Part shown: piece after piece, positions 51,349-60,061 of the stretch
Layout of the letters: each line of letters starts with the position of its first letter
Position numbering within the stretch: position 1 is the first letter of the stretch
NCBI RefSeq assembly: GCF_900604955.1
Contig: NZ_UWPE01000002.1
Span: forward strand, 62,001-126,000
Reading direction: 5' to 3'
DNA length: 64,000 bases
Source: Neoactinobaculum massilliense
GTDB taxonomy: Bacteria > Actinomycetota > Actinomycetes > Actinomycetales > Actinomycetaceae
Translations under genes and position numbers: made by a program
The notes under the pieces: model-generated
What the model was told of the DNA's origin: nothing
The model's database searches: none
What the model saw: the letters and a program-made list of their open reading frames with translations, nothing else

Positions 51349-53235
51349 TCAGCACTCAACAACGTTGACGGCCAGGCCACCCTCCGAGGTTTCCTTGTAC
51401 TTCGAGAGCATGTCCACACCCACCTGCCGCATGGTTTCCACCACCGTATCGAAACTGACCGTATGGGAACCATTGCCCCACAGCGCCATGTACGCCGCGT
51501 TAATGGCCTTGACCGATGCCATCGCATTACGTTCGATGCATGGGATCTGGACCAGGCCGGCCACTGGATCGCAGGTGAGGCCGAGGGAATGCTCCATGGC
51601 CATCTCCGCTGCGTTCTCCACCTGGTGCGGGCTGCCGCCCAGCGCCTCGGCCAGTCCGGCGGCAGCCATCGCGGAGGCGCTCCCTACCTCGCCCTGGCAG
51701 CCCACCTCGGCGCCGGCGATGGATGCGTTCCGCTTGATAATGCCGCCAATTGCGGCCGCAGCCAGCATGAAGCATTCGAGGCCACGGCTCGTCGCACCCG
51801 GAATGTGCCGCATGTAGTACGTGCTCACGGCCGGAATAATGCCCGCCGCACCGTTCGTGGGCGCCGTGACAATACGGTGGCCGGCCGCGTTTTCCTCATT
51901 CACTGCGAGCGCGTAAAGGTTCACGTAGGCCAGATCGCGCAGGCCGCCCGGAAGCCCCGCGCCCGGGGCTGTGCCTGGATTCGCACCTCGACCGGCAGCA
52001 CGTGAACCGGCCAGCCCAGAAACAGCGTCCCCCGTATCCGAACCCGCTTCTTCACCCGGAGTGGTGGCTGCGACGTCGTCCAAAACGCTTCCACCGTGCG
52101 CCAGCTGCGCCGCCAGTCCCGGGGCGCGGCGCTGCACGTGAAGCACCCCCGGCAGTACGCCCTCCGTGTGCGTACCGGCCTCAATCGCACCCTCCATAAC
52201 GCGGTAAACCGTGTGAATGTGGGATAGCACGGCCGCCCGCGAGTGCACGGACTCTTCGTTCGCCAGTGCCACCTGCGCAATGCTCATGCCCGTGCGGTCG
52301 CAGATTTCCAGTAGTTGTGCCGCATTCTGGTAGGGGTACGGTGCCGCGGCCGCCTCCGGACCGCCAGTGGTAGCGCCGGATGTTTCCGACGCCGCCGGGA
52401 GCGCCTCGGTACCTGCCCCTGCAGCCGGGGCAGCCGAAGCGTCCGGACGTGGGGCATCCACACCTGAAGCATCCGAATCCGAAGCATCCAGCACCGCGGT
52501 CTCAATCGCGACGGGCCGCGGATGGTCCGGTGTGAAGGTCTCCTCCATGACGAAACCGCCGCCCACCGAATAATAGGTATGGGCAAACTCAGGTTCGCCG
52601 CCCCGCATGGCCGTAATGGTGAGCGCGTTGACGTGGTACGGCTTAATTTCGCGTGGGAGGAAGCGAATGTCGCGAGCGCGGGAGAATGGCACGGGACCAT
52701 ATCCGGCCACGTTGAGCGCTCCGTCCCTATCCACGGCCGCTTCAAATCCGTCCACCACCGGGATATCCACCGTTTCCGGCGCATATCCGGCTATCCCCAG
52801 CATGACGGCCCGGTCCGTATTGTGTCCGCGCCCGGTGGCGCCCAGCGAGCCGAACAGCTCAATACTCAGCCCATCCACGTCCGCCCCGGTGGCGCGCAGG
52901 TGCTTCGCTAACAGACCGGCAAAGTGGCGTCCCGCTCGCATTGGCCCCACCGTATGCGACGACGACGGACCAATACCCACCTGCAGCATGTCCATCACGC
53001 CCAGCGGGCGATCCGGAGTTACCGGCGCCTCAGAAGCGGACGAGGCCGAGCTACCAGACGCGACGGAGCCGGTAGCCGGCACGGACAAAGTTCCGGAGCG
53101 TCCGGATGCGGCCGGGACAGGTACGCCATGGATGCCGTGGGTGCCGGACGGCGCTGAGGACCCACGTTTGCCGTGGGTGCCATCCACCTCTTCCTGCCAG
53201 GAAGCTGAATCACCGGTCAGTTCTATGTGACGCAT
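51349..53235 (-). CDS. sdaA: L-serine ammonia-lyase (iron-sulfur type) with extra insertions
   Basis: A 628-residue serine deaminase; the usual length is 450-460. After a Ser/Gly/Pro-rich N-terminal segment of about 75 residues comes [24 protein letters not shown] (family start), then the beta lobe, a disordered Ala/Pro/Asp insertion near 250-310, helices with [12 protein letters not shown], a second Gly/Ala insertion near 395-440, and the catalytic [4Fe-4S] part with [24 protein letters not shown] and QIPCIERNA giving the three Cys ligands. It converts L-serine to pyruvate and ammonia. ATG 53235 (MRHIEL) is chosen because AGGAG precedes it; the frame is open further upstream but lacks support. 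The final Cys at the C-terminus (VVEC) is a normal feature of the family. Confidence 0.9.
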   Translation of the reverse strand: MRHIELTGDSASWQEEVDGTHGKRGSSAPSGTHGIHGVPVPAASGRSGTLSVPATGSVASGSSASSASEAPVTPDRPLGVMDMLQVGIGPSSSHTVGPMRAGRHFAGLLAKHLRATGADVDGLSIELFGSLGATGRGHNTDRAVMLGIAGYAPETVDIPVVDGFEAAVDRDGALNVAGYGPVPFSRARDIRFLPREIKPYHVNALTITAMRGGEPEFAHTYYSVGGGFVMEETFTPDHPRPVAIETAVLDASDSDASGVDAPRPDASAAPAAGAGTEALPAASETSGATTGGPEAAAAPYPYQNAAQLLEICDRTGMSIAQVALANEESVHSRAAVLSHIHTVYRVMEGAIEAGTHTEGVLPGVLHVQRRAPGLAAQLAHGGSVLDDVAATTPGEEAGSDTGDAVSGLAGSRAAGRGANPGTAPGAGLPGGLRDLAYVNLYALAVNEENAAGHRIVTAPTNGAAGIIPAVSTYYMRHIPGATSRGLECFMLAAAAIGGIIKRNASIAGAEVGCQGEVGSASAMAAAGLAEALGGSPHQVENAAEMAMEHSLGLTCDPVAGLVQIPCIERNAMASVKAINAAYMALWGNGSHTVSFDTVVETMRQVGVDMLSKYKETSEGGLAVNVVEC

Positions 53236-53437
53236 CGCGTCTCCTCTCGTGGCCGGCGCGGACCTCACTTTGCACCGATGCCCCAAGCATAAGGCCACGC
53301 GAGTGCACCGGTACATGTCGCGGCGAGCGGCGTGCGTCGCCGTGCGCACGGAACTCTATTCCCTCATCGGAGCCTTCTCCCACACACAAAGCACGACGTG
53401 AAACCACGCGTATAAAACACGTACGAAACCCCCGCAT
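53236..53437. other. Spacer between sdaA and the small-gene terminator
   Basis: About 200 bases on the upstream side of sdaA. The sdaA frame stays open here to a GTG near 53349 without a ribosome site. A promoter for sdaA should lie here, but I saw no clear -10/-35 pair. Confidence 0.35.
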
Positions 53438-53516
53438 ATAAAAAGGGTGGCCAGGGATCCACGCTTCCCTGGCCACCCACCGCCTTGCGACCACCCGAAG
53501 GAAGACCGCAAGGCGG
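53438..53516 (-). terminator. Tandem hairpins with T-run (minus strand)
   Basis: Two stems lie back to back. First, CCGCCTTGCG with CGCAAGGCGG (53480-53489 and 53507-53516), loop 17. Second, a 13-base-pair stem GGGTGGCCAGGGA / TCCCTGGCCACCC (53445-53457 and 53466-53478), followed on the minus strand by TTTTTAT. The second is an ideal rho-independent terminator for minus-strand transcription arriving from 53.5-53.8 kb, directly after the small ORF. Confidence 0.85.
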
Positions 53517-53687
53517 CTATAGGAGGCAATCCATCACTCGGCGGGCCGGGTCCACGCTCCCAGTTAGCCCCGCTGACAACAGATATATAACCCGATCCTC
53601 CTGTGTAATCCACGGCTGTACCCTTGGAATACCGTGGGAATTGATTGCGGTCTGGTACCACCAATCTGTCCCATATTCGCCCAGCAT
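53517..53687 (-). CDS. Small hypothetical protein with its own terminator
   Basis: A 56-residue frame from ATG 53687 to TAG 53517, with the terminator hairpins beginning one base after it. The protein reads MLGEYGTDWWYQTA at the start and ITQEDRVIYLLSAGLTG in the middle, a plausible folded small domain, with a basic/hydrophobic end (DPARRVMDCLL). AGGG lies a few bases before the ATG; an alternative ATG is at 53705. Its strand is convergent on sdaA and divergent from luxS. I do not recognise the family; it may be a small regulator, toxin-like protein or remnant. The gene is easily missed because it is short. Confidence 0.5.
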   Translation of the reverse strand: MLGEYGTDWWYQTAINSHGIPRVQPWITQEDRVIYLLSAGLTGSVDPARRVMDCLL

Positions 53688-53793
53688 GACGCCCTGTTGT
53701 AGCATTCATGCCAGGTATATCGTGCGCGAGCATACGGCGTCGCACCCGCACGCCGGCCCGTCCGGTGCGTGGGGCGGCGCCGGTTGCGAATCG

Positions 53794-53807
53794 TAACCCC
53801 GGGGTTA
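53794..53807. promoter_or_regulatory. Palindrome upstream of luxS
   Basis: The perfect 14-base palindrome TAACCCCGGGGTTA lies 33 bases upstream of the luxS ATG, in the divergent spacer to the small ORF. It may be a regulator site for luxS-mtnN or, equally, a chance GC-rich palindrome. Confidence 0.4.
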
Positions 53808-53839
53808 TGACGCGAACGACATCGTTGAAAAGGATAAAA

Positions 53840-54454
53840 ATGGCACGAATGAACGTGGAATCGTTCAATCTTGACCACCGTAAAGTGGTAGCTCCTTACG
53901 TTCGTATTGCAGACGTCAAGCATCTGCCCCACGGGGACACGCTCACCAAATATGACGTCCGTTTCACCCAGCCGAACCAGGCTCACCTGGACATGGCTGC
54001 CGTGCATTCGATCGAGCATTCGTTTGCCGAGCATGCGCGCAATCACTCGGACGCAGTAGTTGATTTTTCACCTATAGGCTGCCAGACCGGCTTCTACCTC
54101 ATCCTCGCCGAGGAGCCAAACCCCGAGAGCACGATGGAGCTTGTCGAGCAGACGTTCCGCGACATTCTGGCCGAAACCGAGGTGCCCGCCGCTAATGAAA
54201 TCCAGTGCGGCTGGGGTGCGCACCACTCGCTCGAGGGCGCACAAGCCGCGGTGCGGGAGATGCTCGCACATCGCGCGGAGTGGGCGCAGGTTATGCGCGA
54301 CGACGCCGAGGTCGGCTCAAGCACCGGTCACGTGAGTATGAAAGCCCGGGGTAACGTCGAAGGTGACACGGCCGTCGGAACTCGCCAGGCCACGAACAAC
54401 GGCGAGGCGACGCCGTCCAACGCAAGCCCCGATACGAACGGAAGCGAGGAGTAG
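53840..54454 (+). CDS. luxS: S-ribosylhomocysteine lyase
   Basis: A LuxS of 204 residues. The zinc/iron ligands are His56 and His60 (HSIEH, with catalytic Glu59) and Cys123 (IQCGWG); Cys81 in GCQTGFYL is the active-site Cys. It cleaves S-ribosylhomocysteine to homocysteine and DPD, the precursor of AI-2. The normal protein is about 155 residues; here a Ser/Thr/Asn/Glu-rich tail of about 45 residues is added. AAGGAT precedes ATG 53840. The next gene starts right after the stop (stop-start adjacent), so the two are co-expressed, matching the enzymatic order: nucleosidase makes S-ribosylhomocysteine, LuxS uses it. Confidence 0.96.
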   Translation: MARMNVESFNLDHRKVVAPYVRIADVKHLPHGDTLTKYDVRFTQPNQAHLDMAAVHSIEHSFAEHARNHSDAVVDFSPIGCQTGFYLILAEEPNPESTMELVEQTFRDILAETEVPAANEIQCGWGAHHSLEGAQAAVREMLAHRAEWAQVMRDDAEVGSSTGHVSMKARGNVEGDTAVGTRQATNNGEATPSNASPDTNGSEE

Positions 54455-55891
54455 ATGGCGCGCCTGAAGATCGCCGCCGTTGTCATTGCCGCAATGCCGG
54501 AGGAGGCCGCACCGGTGGTGGCCGAACTTGAGCGCGTCTCCGGCGCTACAGCCGAACTTTTCGACGCACCCGTTCCGGCCGCCTGGACCATTACTCCGAG
54601 GGGTACGGGCGTCGGGACCACGGGCGTCGACACCGCTGTAATCGGGGCCGCTGGCATCCGGACCACGGCCACCCGGACCGCGGATGCCACCGCCACACCC
54701 TCTACCGCCCTCCTTCCCGGCACCATCCTTGTGATGCAGACCGGGATCGGACTGGCGGGAACGGCGGCGGCCCTCGGATGGCTGTTCGCGCGTACAAAAC
54801 CGCGCTTCGTCATTTCCGCGGGCACCACGGGCGGGCTGGCGAAAGGCATGACGGTCGGCACCCTCGTGGCCGGTACCAGCTACGCATACGGAGCGGCAGA
54901 TGCGACCGCGTTTGGCTACGTGCGCGGACAAATTCCGGGCCGGCCCGCCTCATTCCCCGGTTCGGAGGCATTGCTCGCCGCACTGCCCAAGGATGTTCAG
55001 CAGGGCCAGATGCTTTCAGGAGACTCGTTCGTCACCGCGAAGAACGTGGGTGACATGCGCACGGCCTTCCCGGATGCCCTGTCCACGGATATGGAATCCA
55101 CCGCCGCCGCGCAGGCCGCATGGCAGTTTGGCATCCCGTTTATCTCGCTACGCTCGGCCTCGGATCTGTGCGGCCCCGAAGCCGGCCAGGATTTCCACAT
55201 GGATGCCGCTCGCGCCGCCGAACTCTCCGCCCGCGCCGTGGTGGAAACCATCATTAACTGCCACAGTGGCGCCACACCAGGGAAATCCCCTCGTTTCGAC
55301 GACGCCGCGTTGCGCGCCTCCCTGCTCTACGTATTCGGTGAGGTGAAGAACGTTGAGGGGGACCCCGAGGCAGTGCCCGAAGAGTTAACACATGCGGTTC
55401 GCGCCCAGTGCCGCGGTTTGGATGTGGCTCACGAGGCCACCATCTTGCGACGGGTGGCTGGGGCCCTGGCTGCCATCACTGCGGATTCAACCGTTACGCT
55501 CACCGCCAAGCAGTATGATTCCACCCGCGCCCGCCTGGTGGGAGCACGCGGATTGGCGTCCGGGCGCGGAAAACTGGCCTGGCCGCCCACCTCGCAAACT
55601 ATCATTAAGCGCTCCGGCGGCTACTGGAATGACGCCCTCACCTCAATCGGTCTCTCCGTGAAGAGTGGCCGCAAACGAGGTGGGCTGCGCTTCGACGCCG
55701 CGGATTATGTCAACGCGGTGCGTGCCTACGTGCGCGCGGCGAACCGGGCGGGGCGGACGGCGTCGTTCAACGGGTACCAGAGTTGGGCGCACCAACCCGA
55801 AAACCGGGGCGTGTTCCCTAGCGGCGCGGCTGTACGGCAGAACTTCGGTTCCTGGAGCGGAGCACTTTCCGCCGTACGCGACGGAGAATAG
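54455..55891 (+). CDS. mtnN: MTA/SAH nucleosidase fused to a C-terminal homing-endonuclease-type repeat region
   Basis: A 478-residue protein; the nucleosidase alone is about 230. The N-terminal MTAN domain (1-270) has AMPEEAAP (residues 13-20), VMQTGIGLAGTAAA, SAGTTGGL, the ribose-binding DMES at 212-215 and the catalytic Asp237 in SASDL. A Thr/Gly-rich insertion fills about 45-88. After a linker (275-340) come two related segments, about 352-400 and 416-475, each with a helix, a Pro/Ser turn and a closing GYWNDALTSIGL or FGSWSGALSAV motif. These resemble the homing-endonuclease-associated HNH repeat (PF18780, from memory), a DNA-binding-type module. AGGAG precedes the ATG. It sits in an operon with luxS. 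The fusion is unusual; sensing of SAH coupled to DNA binding is speculation. Confidence 0.88.
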   Translation: MARLKIAAVVIAAMPEEAAPVVAELERVSGATAELFDAPVPAAWTITPRGTGVGTTGVDTAVIGAAGIRTTATRTADATATPSTALLPGTILVMQTGIGLAGTAAALGWLFARTKPRFVISAGTTGGLAKGMTVGTLVAGTSYAYGAADATAFGYVRGQIPGRPASFPGSEALLAALPKDVQQGQMLSGDSFVTAKNVGDMRTAFPDALSTDMESTAAAQAAWQFGIPFISLRSASDLCGPEAGQDFHMDAARAAELSARAVVETIINCHSGATPGKSPRFDDAALRASLLYVFGEVKNVEGDPEAVPEELTHAVRAQCRGLDVAHEATILRRVAGALAAITADSTVTLTAKQYDSTRARLVGARGLASGRGKLAWPPTSQTIIKRSGGYWNDALTSIGLSVKSGRKRGGLRFDAADYVNAVRAYVRAANRAGRTASFNGYQSWAHQPENRGVFPSGAAVRQNFGSWSGALSAVRDGE

Positions 55892-56120
55892 GAGGCGTGG
55901 CCGGGTCTTATCTCCCCGACCGGAGCTTCCCTCCATACGCGACGGGGAATAGGCGCGGGCTAGCGCCCGGACTATTGGTTCGGGCGCCCGGCCAGCCCGT
56001 TGGACAAGCGCCCCGGTCAACCCGCGCTAACCCGCCAGGCCGGGGATCCGAGCAGTGACCAAACCGGCACCTCACGCCAGACCCCGCTAGGTCGGACACC
56101 CAACCTGCCCGCCAGTCGCA
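55892..56120. other. Spacer between nucleosidase and oligopeptidase genes
   Basis: A 230-base gap with no gene, terminator hairpin or repeat that I could identify; it is C-rich in the last part. Confidence 0.35.
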
Positions 56121-58514
56121 TTAAATCCGCTCTGTGGCACCAATCTGATCGAGCAGCCAGCCGAGCTCATAGGCACGCTGGTTCCATGCGTCCGTGCGGC
56201 CCGTCTTCCCGAAGTGCCCCGCGACCATCTGGATACGTTCAAGAATGGGACGGTCCGAACCGTTGGTGACCGTGGCGCGCAGAAGCTGAACCCATTTGGT
56301 GGGCTCCACATAAAACACGCGCACATCATTGAGAGAGGTGGTGGCCAGAATCGCCGGGTACTCCACCGGGCGAATATTTTCCGTGGGCGAATAGCTCTTC
56401 ATGTAGCGGTACACCTCCTCGGATTCAATCGGATTGCCCCATTCCTCCCATTCGCCGGCAGTGAGGGGAAGGCTCGGGTTAAGGATAGTGGTGAGCGCAT
56501 CCACGAACGGCACGCCTGCCAGAATCGCGCGGAATGTTTCCGGCGCCAGGTTTGCCACGGCACCCATGAGTAGACCGCCGGCGGATCGCCCCTCGGCCGC
56601 CAGCCGATCCGGCGCCACCCACCCGTTGTCGATGAGCCAGTGGGCGCTGTCCACAAAATCGGTGAACGTGTGCTTCTTGTCCAGCAGCTTGCCGCCCTCG
56701 TACCAGGCGCGGCCCAGTTCGCCGCCGCCGCGTACGTGCGTCCACCCAATGACCACGCCGCGATCCAGGAGAGCAATACGCTGCGGACTGAAAAACGGAT
56801 CATTGGACACGCCGTAGGAGCCGTAGCCATAGATGTAACCGGGATTCGTCCCGTCAGGTTGGACCTCACGACGCCGTACCACCGTCATCGGTACCTTCGT
56901 ACCGTCCTGCGCGGTCACCCACACCGCATCCTGCACATACGCGCTCGGATCATAATCGGGCACCTCGGTCCGCTTGATAAGCACGGACGTACCGGCCGAG
57001 GTGGCCCCATCCGCCGTCGTGGCCGCCGCGGCCGGTGCGTATGAATAATAGGTACGCGGAGTGAGTAGCGACGTGTACACGTAGGTGATCTCTGCCGTAT
57101 CCCAGGTTTCATTGGGTGCCAGCGACGTGGCACCGCCAGCGGGCGTGTCGATAGCCACCGGCACCTGCCATTTATCGACATTATTGATAGTGGGAGAGCC
57201 TGCGTTATCTCGCACGGAACCGCCACTTGATTCGGCCTGGTCCCGCACCATAACGCGCAACTGCGTTTCCCCGCCCGAACGCATGGATATCACCGCGAAA
57301 TGGCGGAACGCATCCACCCCATCCACATGTTCGCCGGCGGCGGGCACGAAAATGCTCACCCACTCCGCCGGATCAGAGGGTGCGACGGGTGCCGTGGACA
57401 CCTCGAAATCCGCGTGCGCGGCATTGTGCGTAATAAGCAGCTGGTCCCCGGCCGGTTCTACCTGATATTCCAGCTTCGCCCGGCGGGGCGTCACCACGAA
57501 ACGCTGCGCCGGATCCTCGGTGGATACAAGCATCACCTCGGTGGATGTACTGGACTCCGAGGTAATAACCACCCAGCGCCCGTCGCGGGAGGCTGCGTGC
57601 CATAACTCGAATTTTTCATCATTCTCCTGGAAAATCAGCTCATCCTCCGCCGAGCCAATCCGGTGCAACCACACCTGCCAGGTGCGCCAGGCATCATCCA
57701 CACGCGTATAGAAAACGCCGGTGGAATCCGCCGTCCATGCAAGCCCATATCCGAGATTAGTGACCGAATCATCAATCACCTCGCCGGACTCAATGTCAAA
57801 AATACGCAGGGTGAAGTGCTCGTTGCCGGAAAAGTCCACACCCAGCGCTCCCAACTTTCCATCCGGCGACGGTGCAAAGCCGGAAAGTAGGAGAAATTCC
57901 TCGCCCTCCGCGAGCGCGTTTGCGTCATACACCAGCTGCTCGGCCGGTCCCCCGCGTTCCGCGGCACCGCCGGCCGATTTCCTACCCTGCGCCGCGCTCG
58001 CCGCGCCGCCAGTAGCAGTGCCTGCGTCAGATGACGCCGATGCTTCATCGGGAACCTTGAGATTCGCGCCAGCAGTACCATCCAGGGCGGCGTCGTCCGA
58101 CGCCGGTATCGGGTACACCGTGGGGCGCACACCCCGGTCCGGAATGCGATAAACGGCAGGATACTGCTGGCCCGCACGCGTGCGGGAGACATACCACCAC
58201 GCACCTCTACGAACAGGCACCGAGACATCCGTGAGCTTGGTGTGCGCAGCGAACTCTGCGGCGAGAGCAGCGCGAACGCCGGCAAGATGCGCCGTCTGCT
58301 GGTCGGTGAATGCGTTTTCCGCGTGGAGTAGTTGCTGCACGTCCGGGCTGTTCTTGTCCCGCAGCCACTCGTAGTTATCTATGTACGTATCCCCGTGGAA
58401 TACGCGTTCGGTGGGTACACGCTTCGCCACCGGTGCCGTGAGAGGCGCGGCTTCGGTGAACTGGGTGGCCGCGGCGGACCGGCGCGTACCGGCGGGCTGG
58501 GATTCATCCTTCAT
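56121..58514 (-). CDS. ptrB: Oligopeptidase B-type serine peptidase (S9A)
   Basis: A 797-residue cytoplasmic prolyl-oligopeptidase-family enzyme. The N-terminal beta-propeller (to about residue 510) contains an Ala/Ser-rich insertion at about 160-200. The C-terminal hydrolase has YGYGSYG, HVRGGGELGRAWYEGGK, the nucleophile Ser644 in EGRSAGG, the Asp of NDVRVFY and the His of VAGHFGKTGR (Phe where PtrB has Gly). The enzyme cleaves short peptides after basic residues. AGAGGT precedes the ATG. Length exceeds the usual 690 residues mostly from the insertion. It stands alone. Prolyl oligopeptidase specificity is less likely, given the overall PtrB-like HxRGGGE loop. Confidence 0.9.
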   Translation of the reverse strand: MKDESQPAGTRRSAAATQFTEAAPLTAPVAKRVPTERVFHGDTYIDNYEWLRDKNSPDVQQLLHAENAFTDQQTAHLAGVRAALAAEFAAHTKLTDVSVPVRRGAWWYVSRTRAGQQYPAVYRIPDRGVRPTVYPIPASDDAALDGTAGANLKVPDEASASSDAGTATGGAASAAQGRKSAGGAAERGGPAEQLVYDANALAEGEEFLLLSGFAPSPDGKLGALGVDFSGNEHFTLRIFDIESGEVIDDSVTNLGYGLAWTADSTGVFYTRVDDAWRTWQVWLHRIGSAEDELIFQENDEKFELWHAASRDGRWVVITSESSTSTEVMLVSTEDPAQRFVVTPRRAKLEYQVEPAGDQLLITHNAAHADFEVSTAPVAPSDPAEWVSIFVPAAGEHVDGVDAFRHFAVISMRSGGETQLRVMVRDQAESSGGSVRDNAGSPTINNVDKWQVPVAIDTPAGGATSLAPNETWDTAEITYVYTSLLTPRTYYSYAPAAAATTADGATSAGTSVLIKRTEVPDYDPSAYVQDAVWVTAQDGTKVPMTVVRRREVQPDGTNPGYIYGYGSYGVSNDPFFSPQRIALLDRGVVIGWTHVRGGGELGRAWYEGGKLLDKKHTFTDFVDSAHWLIDNGWVAPDRLAAEGRSAGGLLMGAVANLAPETFRAILAGVPFVDALTTILNPSLPLTAGEWEEWGNPIESEEVYRYMKSYSPTENIRPVEYPAILATTSLNDVRVFYVEPTKWVQLLRATVTNGSDRPILERIQMVAGHFGKTGRTDAWNQRAYELGWLLDQIGATERI

Positions 58515-58859
58515 TGCTGTTACCTCTTTACTCGCAGGTGCAGTGGCTTAGAGCCACCCTTGCCGGGCGGCCATTAACCACACTGGCCACACATCCGGGC
58601 TTTTAAGCTTGACGCTACCAGCACGGTCCACCTCAATCCTTGAGCAGCCACGGGCTGAACACCCACGTACTCGCGCCCGCGCCACACTGACGGTCGTGGC
58701 GGTTCGAGTTGGCGGTCACCTCACCACGTACTCGCGCCTCCGCGGCGCTGACCAATCGGCATAGTGCCCCGCTATTACGCCGCTCAAGTGCGCACGCCCA
58801 CGCGTCACGTACGCACCCTGCTGCCGGCACCGTAACGACGTCGTACAGCACGGCCTGCC
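58515..58859. other. Intergenic region between two minus-strand genes
   Basis: 345 bases between the RNase HI gene and the oligopeptidase gene. It contains a repeated CACGTACTCGCGCC (58662 and 58724 area) and one isolated GGCCATTAA block near 58567, possibly a relic of the dispersed repeat. No gene seen. Confidence 0.4.
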
Positions 58860-59807
58860 CTATCGGTGCTGCTCCGTCTGCTTCACGGCCATCGAGTCCA
58901 CCAGTTCATTCGCCTCATCTCCTGCATGTCCCTTGACCCACACCACGTCCGTGCGGCCCGTGCGTGCCTCATACAGCTCGAGGAGCCGCGCCACCAGCTC
59001 GCGGTTCGCCACGGGCTTACCATCCGCCTTCTTCCATCCTTTCTTCCGCCAGCCACGCGCCCATTTGGTCATCACGTTGATCACGTACCGCGAATCCGCC
59101 CGGATCAGCAGATCCGAGGCGGGCCCCACGTGCTCCAGCCCCTTCACCATCGCCGTGAGCTCCATGATGTTGTTCGTGGTTCTGCGTGCGCCGCCGGAGT
59201 CCCGTTGTCCCGTTAATTGTTCTACCCACGCCCAACCGCCGGGCCCGGGATTACCGGAGCAGGAGCCGTCCGTTGCCAGCACCGCGTCATATCCCTTTGG
59301 GGGATTCCCGACGACGCCGGTGGCCGCACCTTTCTGCGCTGCTCGCGTCGAACCGTACTGCGCCCGCCCCTCCTGCACCGCACTTTTCGGTACCGCACCG
59401 GCCCGCGCAGCATTGACCCGCGCAGCACCGACCGAATTGTTTTCACCGTAAGTGAACACCCGTGGTTCCACGGCGGCGTCGAACCCATAGGCGCGCGCGA
59501 CACCCGGATCAACATACTTTTCTGGCCCTTCTACCCCCTCAAGCTCAAGCAGTTCCTGCTGCGCCTCAGCCACGCTGTCCCCCCGATCGCTCTGAGCGGA
59601 ATTAAGTAGTGGACCGACAAGCGCCGCGACATCCGGGTGCCAGAGCGTGCCACCCTCCCTCGTATCCGCCCCAAGATCATGTGTAACAGCAAGCGGCGCA
59701 GGCCCCGACCCCTGCGCAATACCCTGCGCCTCTAGCGCGCGCAGCAACGCGGACGTGTTTGTCCCAAGTTGCGCGGCGAGGTCTGCGGTAGTTAGCCAAT
59801 CTGTCAT
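58860..59807 (-). CDS. rnhA: Ribonuclease HI with an N-terminal helix-turn-helix-like extension
   Basis: A 315-residue protein; the RNase HI domain is at about 173-312 with the catalytic set Asp180 (DGSCSGNPG), Glu216 (NIMELTA), Asp238 (ADSRYV), His294 region (VKGHAGDEANELVD) and Asp304. It degrades RNA in RNA-DNA hybrids. The N-terminal about 170 residues are unusual: a DLAAQLGTNTSALLRALEAQGI helix-turn-helix-like start, then an acidic and Ala/Gly-rich linker. The extension may guide nucleic acid or protein binding; no family call. It is oriented opposite to the HNH gene. Confidence 0.9.
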   Translation of the reverse strand: MTDWLTTADLAAQLGTNTSALLRALEAQGIAQGSGPAPLAVTHDLGADTREGGTLWHPDVAALVGPLLNSAQSDRGDSVAEAQQELLELEGVEGPEKYVDPGVARAYGFDAAVEPRVFTYGENNSVGAARVNAARAGAVPKSAVQEGRAQYGSTRAAQKGAATGVVGNPPKGYDAVLATDGSCSGNPGPGGWAWVEQLTGQRDSGGARRTTNNIMELTAMVKGLEHVGPASDLLIRADSRYVINVMTKWARGWRKKGWKKADGKPVANRELVARLLELYEARTGRTDVVWVKGHAGDEANELVDSMAVKQTEQHR

Positions 59808-60061
59808 GCGGACAGCCTATCGAGAAGGTCCGACACCACTTCGGCACTGGCCGGCCGGGTTCAACGTCGATTATGCCGGAAGCGAACGTAAAGGGGATGT
59901 TGCGGCGGCGGAACAGCGTGGCACCCCGCTTAAAACCGCGGCATTTCGCCGGATTATTCGGTGCTACCGAGACCTGTGCGGTGCTGGCACAAAAACAGCG
60001 AACTTCGAAGGGATTTCGTGTCGGAGGCCGCTGCTGGAATGGGAACAAGAAAGGAGGGGTA

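Noticed and set aside
53438-53705. T-box or amino-acid riboswitch for sdaA
   Set aside because: A terminator lies upstream of sdaA on the same strand, but no specifier loop or T-box bulge (TGGN) was seen, and the preceding sequence reads better as a small ORF.
58690-58720. tRNA-like GGTTCGAGT T-loop
   Set aside because: No cloverleaf arms can be drawn around it; no tRNA supported anywhere in the window.
59873-60061. Longer N-terminus for the DUF222-HNH protein
   Set aside because: No ribosome site at the upstream GTG/ATG codons, whereas AGGAGGGGT stands directly before ATG 60062.
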